This document shows, piece by piece, positions 1-6,468 of a DNA stretch of 46,639 nt. The notes beneath the pieces were generated by a model. The model did no database searches and had not been told where the DNA came from. It saw only the letters and a list, made by a program, of their open reading frames with translations. How positions within the stretch are numbered: position 1 is the first letter of the stretch; each line of letters starts with the position of its first letter. Origin of the DNA: an uncultured Clostridia bacterium (GTDB taxonomy: Bacteria > Bacillota > Clostridia > Oscillospirales > Ruminococcaceae); assembly GCA_947089135.1 (NCBI GenBank), contig CAMUJF010000021.1, positions 1 through 46,639 on the forward strand, given 5' to 3'. A program made the translations under genes and the position numbers.

Positions 1-2
1 CA

Positions 3-290
3 CCGTATTTGTGGCTTCACAGATTTTGCGAGAGAAATAATATGCGGTTCTGCGATTTGCATAGCTTCCGTCACGCCCACGCTTCCATTTTAATCCAATT
101 TGGAGTTGACGTGGCAACGGTATCAGCCGATTTGGGACATACAAATTCTGGGACAACTTTGGGAATCTACACTCATGAGTTCCAAGAGGCGCAGGCAAGA
201 ACTTCCAATATCATAGCCAACGCTCTGGACTTTTCCAAGAAGAAAAAAGAGCAGTGCAATACAAATATTGAACAGTCGGACGCTTCTTGA
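3..290 (+). CDS. Tyrosine recombinase/integrase, C-terminal fragment (cut by window edge)
   Basis: This is the C-terminal part of a phage/ICE-type tyrosine recombinase, which cuts and rejoins DNA at attachment sites through a covalent tyrosine intermediate. The visible part carries the H-x-x-R box (HSFRHAH), the later LGH histidine motif and the nucleophile region (GIYTHEF, tyrosine in IYTH), spaced as in the family catalytic domain. The reading frame is open to the first base, so the start lies upstream; the TTG at base 9 is not a real start. It ends about 125 bases from the 3' end of tRNA-Leu, the usual arrangement for an integrase at the edge of an element inserted in a tRNA gene. The Lys-rich tail is typical. 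I cannot tell whether the full gene is intact. Confidence 0.9.
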   Translation, partial: PYLWLHRFCERNNMRFCDLHSFRHAHASILIQFGVDVATVSADLGHTNSGTTLGIYTHEFQEAQARTSNIIANALDFSKKKKEQCNTNIEQSDAS

Positions 291-364
291 AAGGTGCGAA
301 AAGTTACACAATGGGGCGCGAAGATAAAATAATGGGCAAACAATGGGCAAGACAACTTTTTGAG

Positions 365-407
365 AAAAAAGAAAATCCGCAAACCACGCATTTACGTAGT
401 TTGCGGA
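365..407 (-). terminator. Rho-independent terminator of tRNA-Leu
   Basis: A perfect 9-bp stem (376-384 with 399-407), extended by three further pairs inside, is followed on the minus strand by TTTTC and six T. It lies immediately 3' of the tRNA and ends its transcript. Confidence 0.85.
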
Positions 408-416
408 CTATGAAAC

Positions 417-500
417 TGGTGCGAGTAATGGGACTTGAACCCATACGTCAAAGACACACGCCCCTCAAACGTGCCTGTCTGCCTATTCCAGCACACTCGC
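417..500 (-). tRNA. tRNA-Leu (anticodon GAG), CCA encoded
   Basis: Read on the minus strand it folds as a class II tRNA. The acceptor arm GCGAGTG (500-494) pairs with TACTCGC (427-421), leaving discriminator A and an encoded CCA at 419-417. The T arm contains GGGTTCAAGTCCC. The anticodon stem CACGT/GCGTG closes a seven-base loop TTGAGGG, giving anticodon GAG, which reads CUC/CUU leucine codons. A long variable region is present, as expected for Leu. Its 3' end faces the integrase fragment, so it is the likely integration target. Confidence 0.95.
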
Positions 501-530
501 ATTTTAACTATAAATCTTAACGACTTAATT

Positions 531-559
531 ATTATATCATGTTTAGATATATATGTCAA
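531..559 (-). promoter_or_regulatory. Sigma-A promoter for tRNA-Leu
   Basis: On the minus strand TTGACA (559-554) and TATAAT (536-531) are separated by 17 nt, both perfect consensus, about 30 nt upstream of the tRNA 5' end. Confidence 0.88.
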
Positions 560-590
560 GCTTTTTTAAAATTTTATTGTGAATTTTTCG

Positions 591-1433
591 TTAACATTTT
601 GTATAAAGAAAATTGTTTTCATAAAAATGTTTAAGGATAAACTTTGCGACGCTGTCGCTTTCATTGCAGCCAATTATGCCATTGGCAATTTCTTTCAACT
701 TGGGAGCAGCATTTTCTACAGCGTAACATTCGTCCGCTGCTTTGAACATGGGAATATCATTTATTCCGTCTCCGAATACCGCAAGCCGTTCACAGCCGCA
801 AATTTCCTTTAGCTGTAGTACGGCTTTTGCTTTTGTTGCACCCGCCGGAAGTATTTCCAACCACTGGTCACCGCTGTATATATCCTTGCTGTAAACGCAG
901 TAGTACCGCTTTTTCAGCTCTTCGTAGGCTTCGGACATACTACCCGCATCGTCAATGCAAGTTATATAAAACGGTTCGCCGTCAAGCATACCGACCTCGT
1001 TCGAAAGCGGACGATGCCGAGGGTCTCCTTTTCTTGTATCAAGAAAATCCTGCATAGACCTCGTCAGTCTTTGCGGTATGTAGGAAAACCTTTCCATACC
1101 GTCAATAATAGAATAAACCAAAGGCTCAATACCAAAGCTTGTCAGTGTATCGAAAATATCTTCAGCCTGTTCCCCGGAAAAAATATTTTTTACAAGCTGT
1201 TCACCGCTTTTGCTGTCAACTATAAACACACCGTTGCTCACGATTACAGGAATTTTAACCTCAAGTCCAGATGTGACCTTTTTTGCGGTAATAAGCGAAC
1301 GCGCCGTTGCATAAGAAAACAGCAGTCCGCGGTCAAGGAGACCGTTCAGTATTTTACAGCTTTCCGCGGATATTTGCTGATCGCTTCTGAGCAGCGTTCC
1401 GTCCAAATCGGATATGTAAAGAATTTTATTCAT
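591..1433 (-). CDS. Cof-type HAD-IIB family phosphatase
   Basis: A cytosolic phosphatase of the haloacid dehalogenase superfamily, subclass IIB (Cof/YidA type). Members dephosphorylate sugar phosphates, PLP or similar small molecules through an aspartyl-phosphate. Motif I is DLDGTLL at residues 9-15 (Asp9 nucleophile, Asp11 acid/base), the motif II to III region carries the conserved lysine in GATKAKAV, and motif IV is FGDGIND near residue 222. The 280-residue length fits. AGAGGAAT sits just upstream of the ATG. It has its own promoter and is divergent from the serine hydrolase at 1584. The substrate cannot be read from sequence. Confidence 0.9.
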   Translation of the reverse strand: MNKILYISDLDGTLLRSDQQISAESCKILNGLLDRGLLFSYATARSLITAKKVTSGLEVKIPVIVSNGVFIVDSKSGEQLVKNIFSGEQAEDIFDTLTSFGIEPLVYSIIDGMERFSYIPQRLTRSMQDFLDTRKGDPRHRPLSNEVGMLDGEPFYITCIDDAGSMSEAYEELKKRYYCVYSKDIYSGDQWLEILPAGATKAKAVLQLKEICGCERLAVFGDGINDIPMFKAADECYAVENAAPKLKEIANGIIGCNESDSVAKFILKHFYENNFLYTKC

Positions 1434-1453
1434 ACTTCTATTCCTCTGAAGCT

Positions 1454-1482
1454 ATTGTATCACATGATCCGCACATTGTCAA
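1454..1482 (-). promoter_or_regulatory. Promoter for the HAD phosphatase
   Basis: Minus-strand TTGACA (1482-1477), 17-nt spacer, TACAAT (1459-1454), 21 nt upstream of the ATG at 1433. Confidence 0.8.
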
Positions 1483-1583
1483 GCTATATTGTGCAAACAG
1501 TCTTTTACCGTGTATTTTAAACGCCTGCGCCGCATAAACTTTTAATGAGTATTGCTCGGAACTTTCCCGAAAGGAGCGATAGA

Positions 1584-3521
1584 ATGAATCTGAAAGCGCA
1601 GATAAATGCTCTGCATCTGTTATACAAAATCGTTAACGGAGGAGAGATATCAGAACTCACGCCGCCTAAACCTAAGTTCAAAGCGATAAATAATAATGGA
1701 AAATTTGAGGAGCTTCTTCCCGAACAAACGGGAGTCCGATCAGAGGGACTGCTGAAAATGATCTCGGCATTATCAGAAAGCGCCGTTACCCGTCCGCATT
1801 CAATTATAGTACTGAAAGACGGCAAGCTTATCGCCAAAGCCGATTGGGAACCGTTTTCCTCACGTTTTCTGCACGTTTCTCACTCTCTTTGCAAAAGCAT
1901 TACGGCTATGGCTGTGGGTATTGCAGTAAAAGAAAAATACCTTTCCGAAAATGATAAAATAACGGATATCTTTAAAGACGAACTTCCCGATACAGTTCAT
2001 GAGCACATGAATAAAATTACCGTAAAGCATTTGCTTACCATGTCGAGCGGAGTAAAATTCAATGAAGCGGGCGCTGTTTTGGGAAACGAGTGGATAAAAA
2101 AGTTTCTTTCATCGGAAGTACTGTTTGAGCCCGGCAGCGATTTCAGATACAACAGTCTGAACAGCTATATGCTTTCCGCTGCGGTATGCAGACGAACCGG
2201 TCTCACGCTTTCAGAATACCTTGGCAGAAAGCTTTTCACGCCTATGGGAATAACGGATTTTTACTGGGAAAAATCTCCCGACGGGATAGAAAAAGGCGGT
2301 TGGGGACTTTATATGAGCGTTTACGACTATGCCAGATTGGGGCAGCTTTATCTGAACGGAGGAGTATGGAACGGCATAAGCCTTGTTCCGGAAGAGTGGG
2401 TAAAAAAATCTGTTTCACCGCTTATATCCAAACCGAACAGTCCCTGCTACGAGGGCTACGGATACCAAACATGGCTGTCCAAAAACAGGGACGGCTTTGT
2501 TTTCAGCGGAATGTTCGGTCAGAACGTTTTTGTTTTTCCTAAACGGAATATGGTCATTGCTTTAACGGCAGGAAGCTCTAATCTTTTTCCTCCGTGCAGA
2601 ACCATGAATATTGTCACCGATTTTATTGAGAACGGAAAAAATTTCAGCCGCGAACCCATAAAGAATTTCCATTACGGAAACGCTGCTGTTCTTCGCAAAG
2701 CTCTTGCCGGAGCGCGATTTGGGAAGCCGCTTCATTCCGAAAGCAACACCGGTATTCTTGCGCGGATCAGAAAAAGCCTTTCAGGAGGAAGGGCAGCTGA
2801 AGCAGCCATGGAAGCCGTTCAGTATCTTGACGGCATTGAAGTTGATTTTGAAAAAAACAGAGCCGGTCTTACTCCGGTTCTGATACAGGTCATGAACGGA
2901 AGCTTTGCGGGCGGCATTGAGAAAGCCGTGTTTGAAATAAGAGGCTCGTCGGAACAGTCCAGAAGCCTGGCTGATCTCCTGCCGGCAAGCAAGCGTTTTA
3001 TAAGCAATTCGGTTCGCGGTGTACGTGCCAAAAACGGTATGCGGTCAGCTCAGACCGTCTATGGTATTGGAAAGACCGCTCCAATGCGCGGAGGTCTGTC
3101 CGTCCGTTTTGAAAGCAGGGGAAAGGCAGTGCGCGTTCCCGTCAGCTTTTCTGACGATCCTGCGTACTTTGATTTTGAAAACGGCGCCGGCAGTTACCTT
3201 GTAGGCGTAAACGGCAGTTTCACAACGGACGAGGACGACATTCCGGTGCTCAAAATAACCATGTGTTTTGTTGAGACCTCCTGCACAAAGGCTTTAAAAT
3301 TTATTTTTGAACCCGATGGCGTAACACTGAAAATGCGTGAAAGTCCGCAGCTTTACGGCGCGATAGACGAGGCTGCGGAAATGGTTATGCCATCTCTCGG
3401 AAAAGGCGCGAAAAAAACTCTTGAAGCCATTCTTGAGACTGACGCCGCCGAGTATAAAATAAAAAGCTTTCTGGAGCCTACGCTTAGAGGTAAGATAGTT
3501 TACGCAGGTAATAACAGGTGA
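1584..3521 (+). CDS. Beta-lactamase-fold serine hydrolase with large C-terminal extension
   Basis: The N-terminal about 350 residues form a class C beta-lactamase/penicillin-binding-protein-like domain (PF00144 type, also found in esterases and 6-aminohexanoate-dimer hydrolase). The S-x-x-K box is SLCK at residues 101-104, the tyrosine motif is YNSLN at 189-193, and the third box region is GMFGQNVF near 309-316 followed by a hydrophobic strand. ATG 1584 is chosen over ATG 1545 because GAAAGGAG lies 7-9 nt before it. No signal peptide is seen, so a cytosolic enzyme is likely. Residues about 370-645 form an unrecognised extension rich in beta-strand-like segments. Function is probably esterase or amide hydrolase on an unknown substrate; resistance to beta-lactams is not implied. 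Confidence 0.82.
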   Translation: MNLKAQINALHLLYKIVNGGEISELTPPKPKFKAINNNGKFEELLPEQTGVRSEGLLKMISALSESAVTRPHSIIVLKDGKLIAKADWEPFSSRFLHVSHSLCKSITAMAVGIAVKEKYLSENDKITDIFKDELPDTVHEHMNKITVKHLLTMSSGVKFNEAGAVLGNEWIKKFLSSEVLFEPGSDFRYNSLNSYMLSAAVCRRTGLTLSEYLGRKLFTPMGITDFYWEKSPDGIEKGGWGLYMSVYDYARLGQLYLNGGVWNGISLVPEEWVKKSVSPLISKPNSPCYEGYGYQTWLSKNRDGFVFSGMFGQNVFVFPKRNMVIALTAGSSNLFPPCRTMNIVTDFIENGKNFSREPIKNFHYGNAAVLRKALAGARFGKPLHSESNTGILARIRKSLSGGRAAEAAMEAVQYLDGIEVDFEKNRAGLTPVLIQVMNGSFAGGIEKAVFEIRGSSEQSRSLADLLPASKRFISNSVRGVRAKNGMRSAQTVYGIGKTAPMRGGLSVRFESRGKAVRVPVSFSDDPAYFDFENGAGSYLVGVNGSFTTDEDDIPVLKITMCFVETSCTKALKFIFEPDGVTLKMRESPQLYGAIDEAAEMVMPSLGKGAKKTLEAILETDAAEYKIKSFLEPTLRGKIVYAGNNR

Positions 3522-3531
3522 TATGCATCCG

Positions 3532-3951
3532 TTATAGATTTTTTTCCATATATATGTGGGGGCAGAACTCGTCGTTGTAGACTTCTCCGCTTGCCTTGTA
3601 GCCCAGCTTCTCATAGAACTTCATGACCCTGCATTGAGCGGACAGCGACGTCCTTTCCGCACACATTTCACGCGCTTTTTCCTCAAGAAGCCTTACGATT
3701 TCCGCGCCGAGCTTATTTCCTCGGAAATCTTTGCGTACCGCTATTCTGCCGATAACGCAAATCCCGTTTTCTGGAGGAAATATCCGTCCTGCGGCAGCAG
3801 GCATACCGTTCTCGAATAATACAATGTGTAAACATATATTATCCGATCCGTCAAACTCGTTTTTGAAGCCCTGCTCCTCAACAAAAACTTCTGTGCGTAT
3901 AAGCTTCGCTTCATCGGGAAGCGTACTGTAAAATTTATATTCATAAGTCAT
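3532..3951 (-). CDS. GNAT family N-acetyltransferase (ElaA-like)
   Basis: A single-domain acetyl-CoA-dependent acetyltransferase of 139 residues. The N-terminal VFVEEQGF with following D/H residues resembles the ElaA/YjcF branch, and the acetyl-CoA-binding motif A is VRKDFRGNKLGAEIV, followed by the conserved QCRVMKFYEKLGY segment. The start ATG has a purine-rich AAAGGAT upstream. It converges with the serine hydrolase (10 nt between stops) and is divergent from the two-domain GNAT at 4050. The acetyl acceptor is unknown. Confidence 0.85.
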   Translation of the reverse strand: MTYEYKFYSTLPDEAKLIRTEVFVEEQGFKNEFDGSDNICLHIVLFENGMPAAAGRIFPPENGICVIGRIAVRKDFRGNKLGAEIVRLLEEKAREMCAERTSLSAQCRVMKFYEKLGYKASGEVYNDEFCPHIYMEKNL

Positions 3952-3986
3952 ATCATACTATCCTTTCTTTGAAAAGTGCGCTGTCC

Positions 3987-4015
3987 TTGACACCAAGTGC
4001 AAAATATTATATAAT
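3987..4015 (+). promoter_or_regulatory. Promoter for the two-domain GNAT gene
   Basis: TTGACA (3987-3992), 17-nt spacer and TATAAT (4010-4015), perfect consensus, 35 nt upstream of the chosen start at 4050. Confidence 0.85.
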
Positions 4016-4049
4016 GGTACTATAAATTTTGCAGGGGAGCTGTTATGCA

Positions 4050-4892
4050 ATGAAAAAAAAGATCTATAGCCTTTTCTCAAAATCTATTCCTCAGTTTTCG
4101 GTCGGAGAGGACATCTTTTTCAGGCTTCTTGATATTGATAACTGTAATGTTATCCCGTATTATGACGGAGAAGTACTTGCAGGCTGCTCGGTTGTCCATG
4201 AAAATTGTATTCGTCTTTTGTGCGTTAGTCCCGAACGCCGTAAAATTGGCATAGGCACCTCTCTGCTTAATGACAGCGAAAAGCTTATTGCAGAAAATGG
4301 CTTTAAGCAAGCAGTCCTCGGAGGGCGGGATTCCGGACTTTTTATCGGCGAGACAGTTCCCGTTGAGTCGTCTGAAAACAGCGAGACTTTCTGGACGCGC
4401 AGAGGATACGTTTCCGATGACGGCTGCATTGAAATGAAAATGCCGCTTTCGGAATTTGATTACGACGGACTTAACATTCCGTCTTGCCCGGCTGAAACCG
4501 TTTTTGGCTATATTGAAAAAGACGAATACAACGACCTGCTTCGTGCTGTCGGAGAAGTAGATACCGACTGGGTGCAGTATTTTACCGCGGAAAGTCCTAT
4601 ATTTGCCGCAAGGCTTAACGGGAAAATCGCCGGTTTTTGTATGATCGACGAAAATGCCGATACTGTTATAAGCAGCGGGAGCAATAATGTGTGCTCCATT
4701 GGCTGTGTGGGAGTAGTGCCTGAAATGAGAAAAAACGGGATCGGGCTTTCAATGGTTGCCGAAGCAGCCCGCATAGCCAAGCAGGACGGCTGCACCGACG
4801 CATTTATCCACTATACATATTTGGATAAATGGTACGGGAGGCTGGGATTCAAAACGTTTCTGCGGTACCGCTTCAGCGAAAAGGAGCTGTAG
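4050..4892 (+). CDS. Tandem GNAT-domain acetyltransferase
   Basis: This 280-residue protein holds two GNAT folds. The first has PERRKIGIG at residues 61-69 and the second has PEMRKNGIG near 224-232 followed by the YLDKWYGRLGF signature; both are acetyl-CoA pyrophosphate-binding loops. The second is the more complete and probably catalytic, with the first possibly structural (inference). ATG 4050 is preferred because AGGGGAGC is spaced 10 nt before it; the in-frame TTG at 4029 lies upstream of that site, and the ATG at 4045 is out of frame and stops at once. The protein is cytosolic and its substrate is unknown. Confidence 0.85.
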   Translation: MKKKIYSLFSKSIPQFSVGEDIFFRLLDIDNCNVIPYYDGEVLAGCSVVHENCIRLLCVSPERRKIGIGTSLLNDSEKLIAENGFKQAVLGGRDSGLFIGETVPVESSENSETFWTRRGYVSDDGCIEMKMPLSEFDYDGLNIPSCPAETVFGYIEKDEYNDLLRAVGEVDTDWVQYFTAESPIFAARLNGKIAGFCMIDENADTVISSGSNNVCSIGCVGVVPEMRKNGIGLSMVAEAARIAKQDGCTDAFIHYTYLDKWYGRLGFKTFLRYRFSEKEL

Positions 4893-4918
4893 TGCCGGCA
4901 CGCCATAGTATAATATAT

Positions 4919-5386
4919 TTATAGCTGTTTTGGGGAGGCTTTAATATGTTTCAGAAGTCCGGTGCAGCCGCGGTAAATATCGTCGAAAGCGATATCGAAG
5001 CGTCCGTTGTACCATGGATCGGAAATATCACCTCCGCGGTCTGTAAAGTCCAGCAGCTTATGTACCTTTCCGTCGGGATCGCTGCCGAAAATACGCATGA
5101 TATTGCGCATATTGTTTGCGTCCATAACGATAAACATATCGTACTTTTCATAATCGCTTTTTTTAAGCTGAACAGCGCGTTTGCCGCCGCAGGGGATACC
5201 TCGGCGGCTTAGTTCTGCTTTTGCGGGAGGATATATCGGATTGCCGATTTCCTCCGTGCTTGTTGCGCTTGAAGCAATGTAAATATCTGTTTCTGAATAT
5301 TCTTTTTTTACAAGATCCTTCATTATAAATTCAGCAGTGGGAGAACGGCATATGTTGCCGTGGCATACGAACATTATTCCGAGCAT
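4919..5386 (-). CDS. Low-molecular-weight protein-tyrosine phosphatase
   Basis: A 155-residue arginine/tyrosine phosphatase of the LMW-PTP fold. The P-loop CHGNICRS gives Cys8 nucleophile and Arg14, and the general acid is Asp123 in DPWY; length and motif spacing match the family. The start at 5386 is chosen because AAAGGAG lies 8 nt upstream of it, while the ATG six codons earlier would place that site inside the gene. Stand-alone copies can act on phospho-tyrosine or phospho-arginine proteins; no kinase partner is nearby to decide. It faces away from the GNAT at 4050 (convergent, 26 nt between stops). Confidence 0.92.
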   Translation of the reverse strand: MLGIMFVCHGNICRSPTAEFIMKDLVKKEYSETDIYIASSATSTEEIGNPIYPPAKAELSRRGIPCGGKRAVQLKKSDYEKYDMFIVMDANNMRNIMRIFGSDPDGKVHKLLDFTDRGGDISDPWYNGRFDIAFDDIYRGCTGLLKHIKASPKQL

Positions 5387-5500
5387 TTGTGGAGCTCCTT
5401 TCATTTATTGACTGAGTCGCTTCGGACGCATAGTTAAGGCAGCGTCCGTGCTGTTAGTGCTGTTAAGGCGTTATAAAACTTTTTACCGAAAAGGAATTTA

Positions 5501-5535
5501 GAGCGTGTTCACATCTGCTTTATGTGGACACGCTC
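5501..5535 (-). terminator. Long intergenic hairpin, probable terminator of the FMN reductase gene
   Basis: A 14-bp stem with a single G-T pair (5501-5514 with 5522-5535, arms GAGCGTGTTCACAT and ATGTGGACACGCTC), loop of 7. It lies 45 nt past the stop of the minus-strand gene at 5580. The following T-tract is poor (TAAATTCC), so termination is inferred. A second inverted repeat (5423-5429 with 5442-5448) and a tandem 9-bp repeat (5448-5465) sit next to it. Confidence 0.5.
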
Positions 5536-5579
5536 CGGACTTAGAAATATGTCTGTGTACGCAATGCCGCATTTCGGGA

Positions 5580-6251
5580 TTACATACCCAGATATTTTAC
5601 GTATTCGCTTACCGACATTAACGGCATATCAAGCAGTCTTTTTGTCTCTTCGGATACGTTAAGACCCTGTGCCGTTTCAAAACCCGCCTGTCTCACAGCT
5701 TCAAGATATTCACCGACCTTTTGTGAAACTGCGGGATCGCGGCTTTTAAGAAGCTTGCCGCAGTTCCTGTAAATTTCAAGACTCGGCTCGCAGCAAGCAA
5801 AAACCGCTTTCATTACCTCAAAATTTTTTTCGCCGGGAAAACCGCAGTTTGAAATCACAATAAATTTCTGCGTTTTAGGTTTTGCGTCTTCGAGGTCGCA
5901 GCGATCGTTTTCCTTGGTAATTTTCGGACTTTTCAGCGGAGCGAGCCTATCCGCAAAATTTTTCATAAGCGCGGTCATATTCCATGTGAAGACAGGAGTT
6001 GCAAAAACCACAATGTCTGATGTACAATACAAATTCAAAAGCTCCGCCATATCATCGTTATGAACGCATTTACCCGGCGTTTTGAACCAGCAGGCAAAAC
6101 AGCCGCTGCATTGAGTAATATTTTTTTCGGAAAGAAAAATATTATGGGTATCCGCTCCGGCATTTTGCGCTCCGCAAAGAAAAGCTGAGGCGATCTTATT
6201 TGTTGCGCTGTCCGATCCGGACGGACTTCCGTTAAAAACCGTAACTTTCAT
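5580..6251 (-). CDS. NADPH-dependent FMN reductase / flavodoxin-fold oxidoreductase
   Basis: A 223-residue flavoprotein of the NADPH-dependent FMN reductase family. The FMN phosphate loop is NGSPSGSDSATNK near residues 6-18. A cysteine cluster follows at QCSGCFACWF and a further cysteine at GKC, the arrangement seen in iron-sulfur flavoprotein-like reductases; two of these cysteines are close enough to form a disulfide or bind metal. ATVFTWNMTALMKNF is the usual second flavin-contact segment. ATG 6251 is preferred to TTG 6269, which would swallow the GAAAGAAG site. Its promoter overlaps a palindrome. Electron acceptor unknown; quinone or nitro-compound reduction is plausible. Confidence 0.85.
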   Translation of the reverse strand: MKVTVFNGSPSGSDSATNKIASAFLCGAQNAGADTHNIFLSEKNITQCSGCFACWFKTPGKCVHNDDMAELLNLYCTSDIVVFATPVFTWNMTALMKNFADRLAPLKSPKITKENDRCDLEDAKPKTQKFIVISNCGFPGEKNFEVMKAVFACCEPSLEIYRNCGKLLKSRDPAVSQKVGEYLEAVRQAGFETAQGLNVSEETKRLLDMPLMSVSEYVKYLGM

Positions 6252-6291
6252 TATAAACACTTCTTTCAATATATTTCGGACGTCCGATATG

Positions 6292-6321
6292 ATTATATAC
6301 TGAAAGACAAGCTTTTGTCAA
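6292..6321 (-). promoter_or_regulatory. Promoter of the FMN reductase gene, with palindrome over the -35
   Basis: Minus-strand TTGACA (6321-6316), 18-nt spacer, TATAAT (6297-6292). The 14-bp palindrome GACAA-N4-TTGTC (6306-6319) covers part of the -35 box and spacer, as an operator would. Confidence 0.7.
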
Positions 6322-6353
6322 TCTACGCTTAGTAGAATGCGGTCATGAACTTC

Positions 6354-6454
6354 GCGGCTACAGCAATTCCGCGCAAAAAATGTACAAAGGATGACCCTAA
6401 AGTTTTGCGTATACGGCTGCATATTTTTAAAGTGGAATTGCTGTAGAAAGCCGC
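6354..6454. repeat. Imperfect 101-bp inverted-repeat element
   Basis: The arms CTACAGCAATTCC (6358-6370) and its exact reverse complement (6434-6446) are 13 bp, extended on the outside by GCGG/CCGC across a 4-nt bulge. A nested inverted repeat CGCAAAA (6372-6378) with TTTTGCG (6403-6409) lies inside. It sits between the stop of the ABC exporter gene and the FMN reductase promoter. It could be a MITE-like repeat or an RNA structure at the 3' end of the exporter mRNA. Confidence 0.6.
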
Positions 6455-6468
6455 ACTGTTTCGGTATT

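Noticed and set aside
1489..1518. Promoter for the serine hydrolase (TTGTGC, 18 nt, TATTTT)
   Set aside because: Both boxes are weak and I could not distinguish it from chance in A/T-rich DNA.
827..1520. Plus-strand ORFs opposite the HAD phosphatase
   Set aside because: They lack ribosome binding sites and family motifs and mirror the codons of the real gene on the other strand.
4029..4049. TTG start extending the tandem GNAT by seven residues
   Set aside because: The AGGGGAG ribosome binding site lies inside this extension and fits ATG 4050.
5433..5470. Short direct repeats as a CRISPR-like or tandem array
   Set aside because: Only two 9-bp copies without spacers; no cas genes anywhere in the window.
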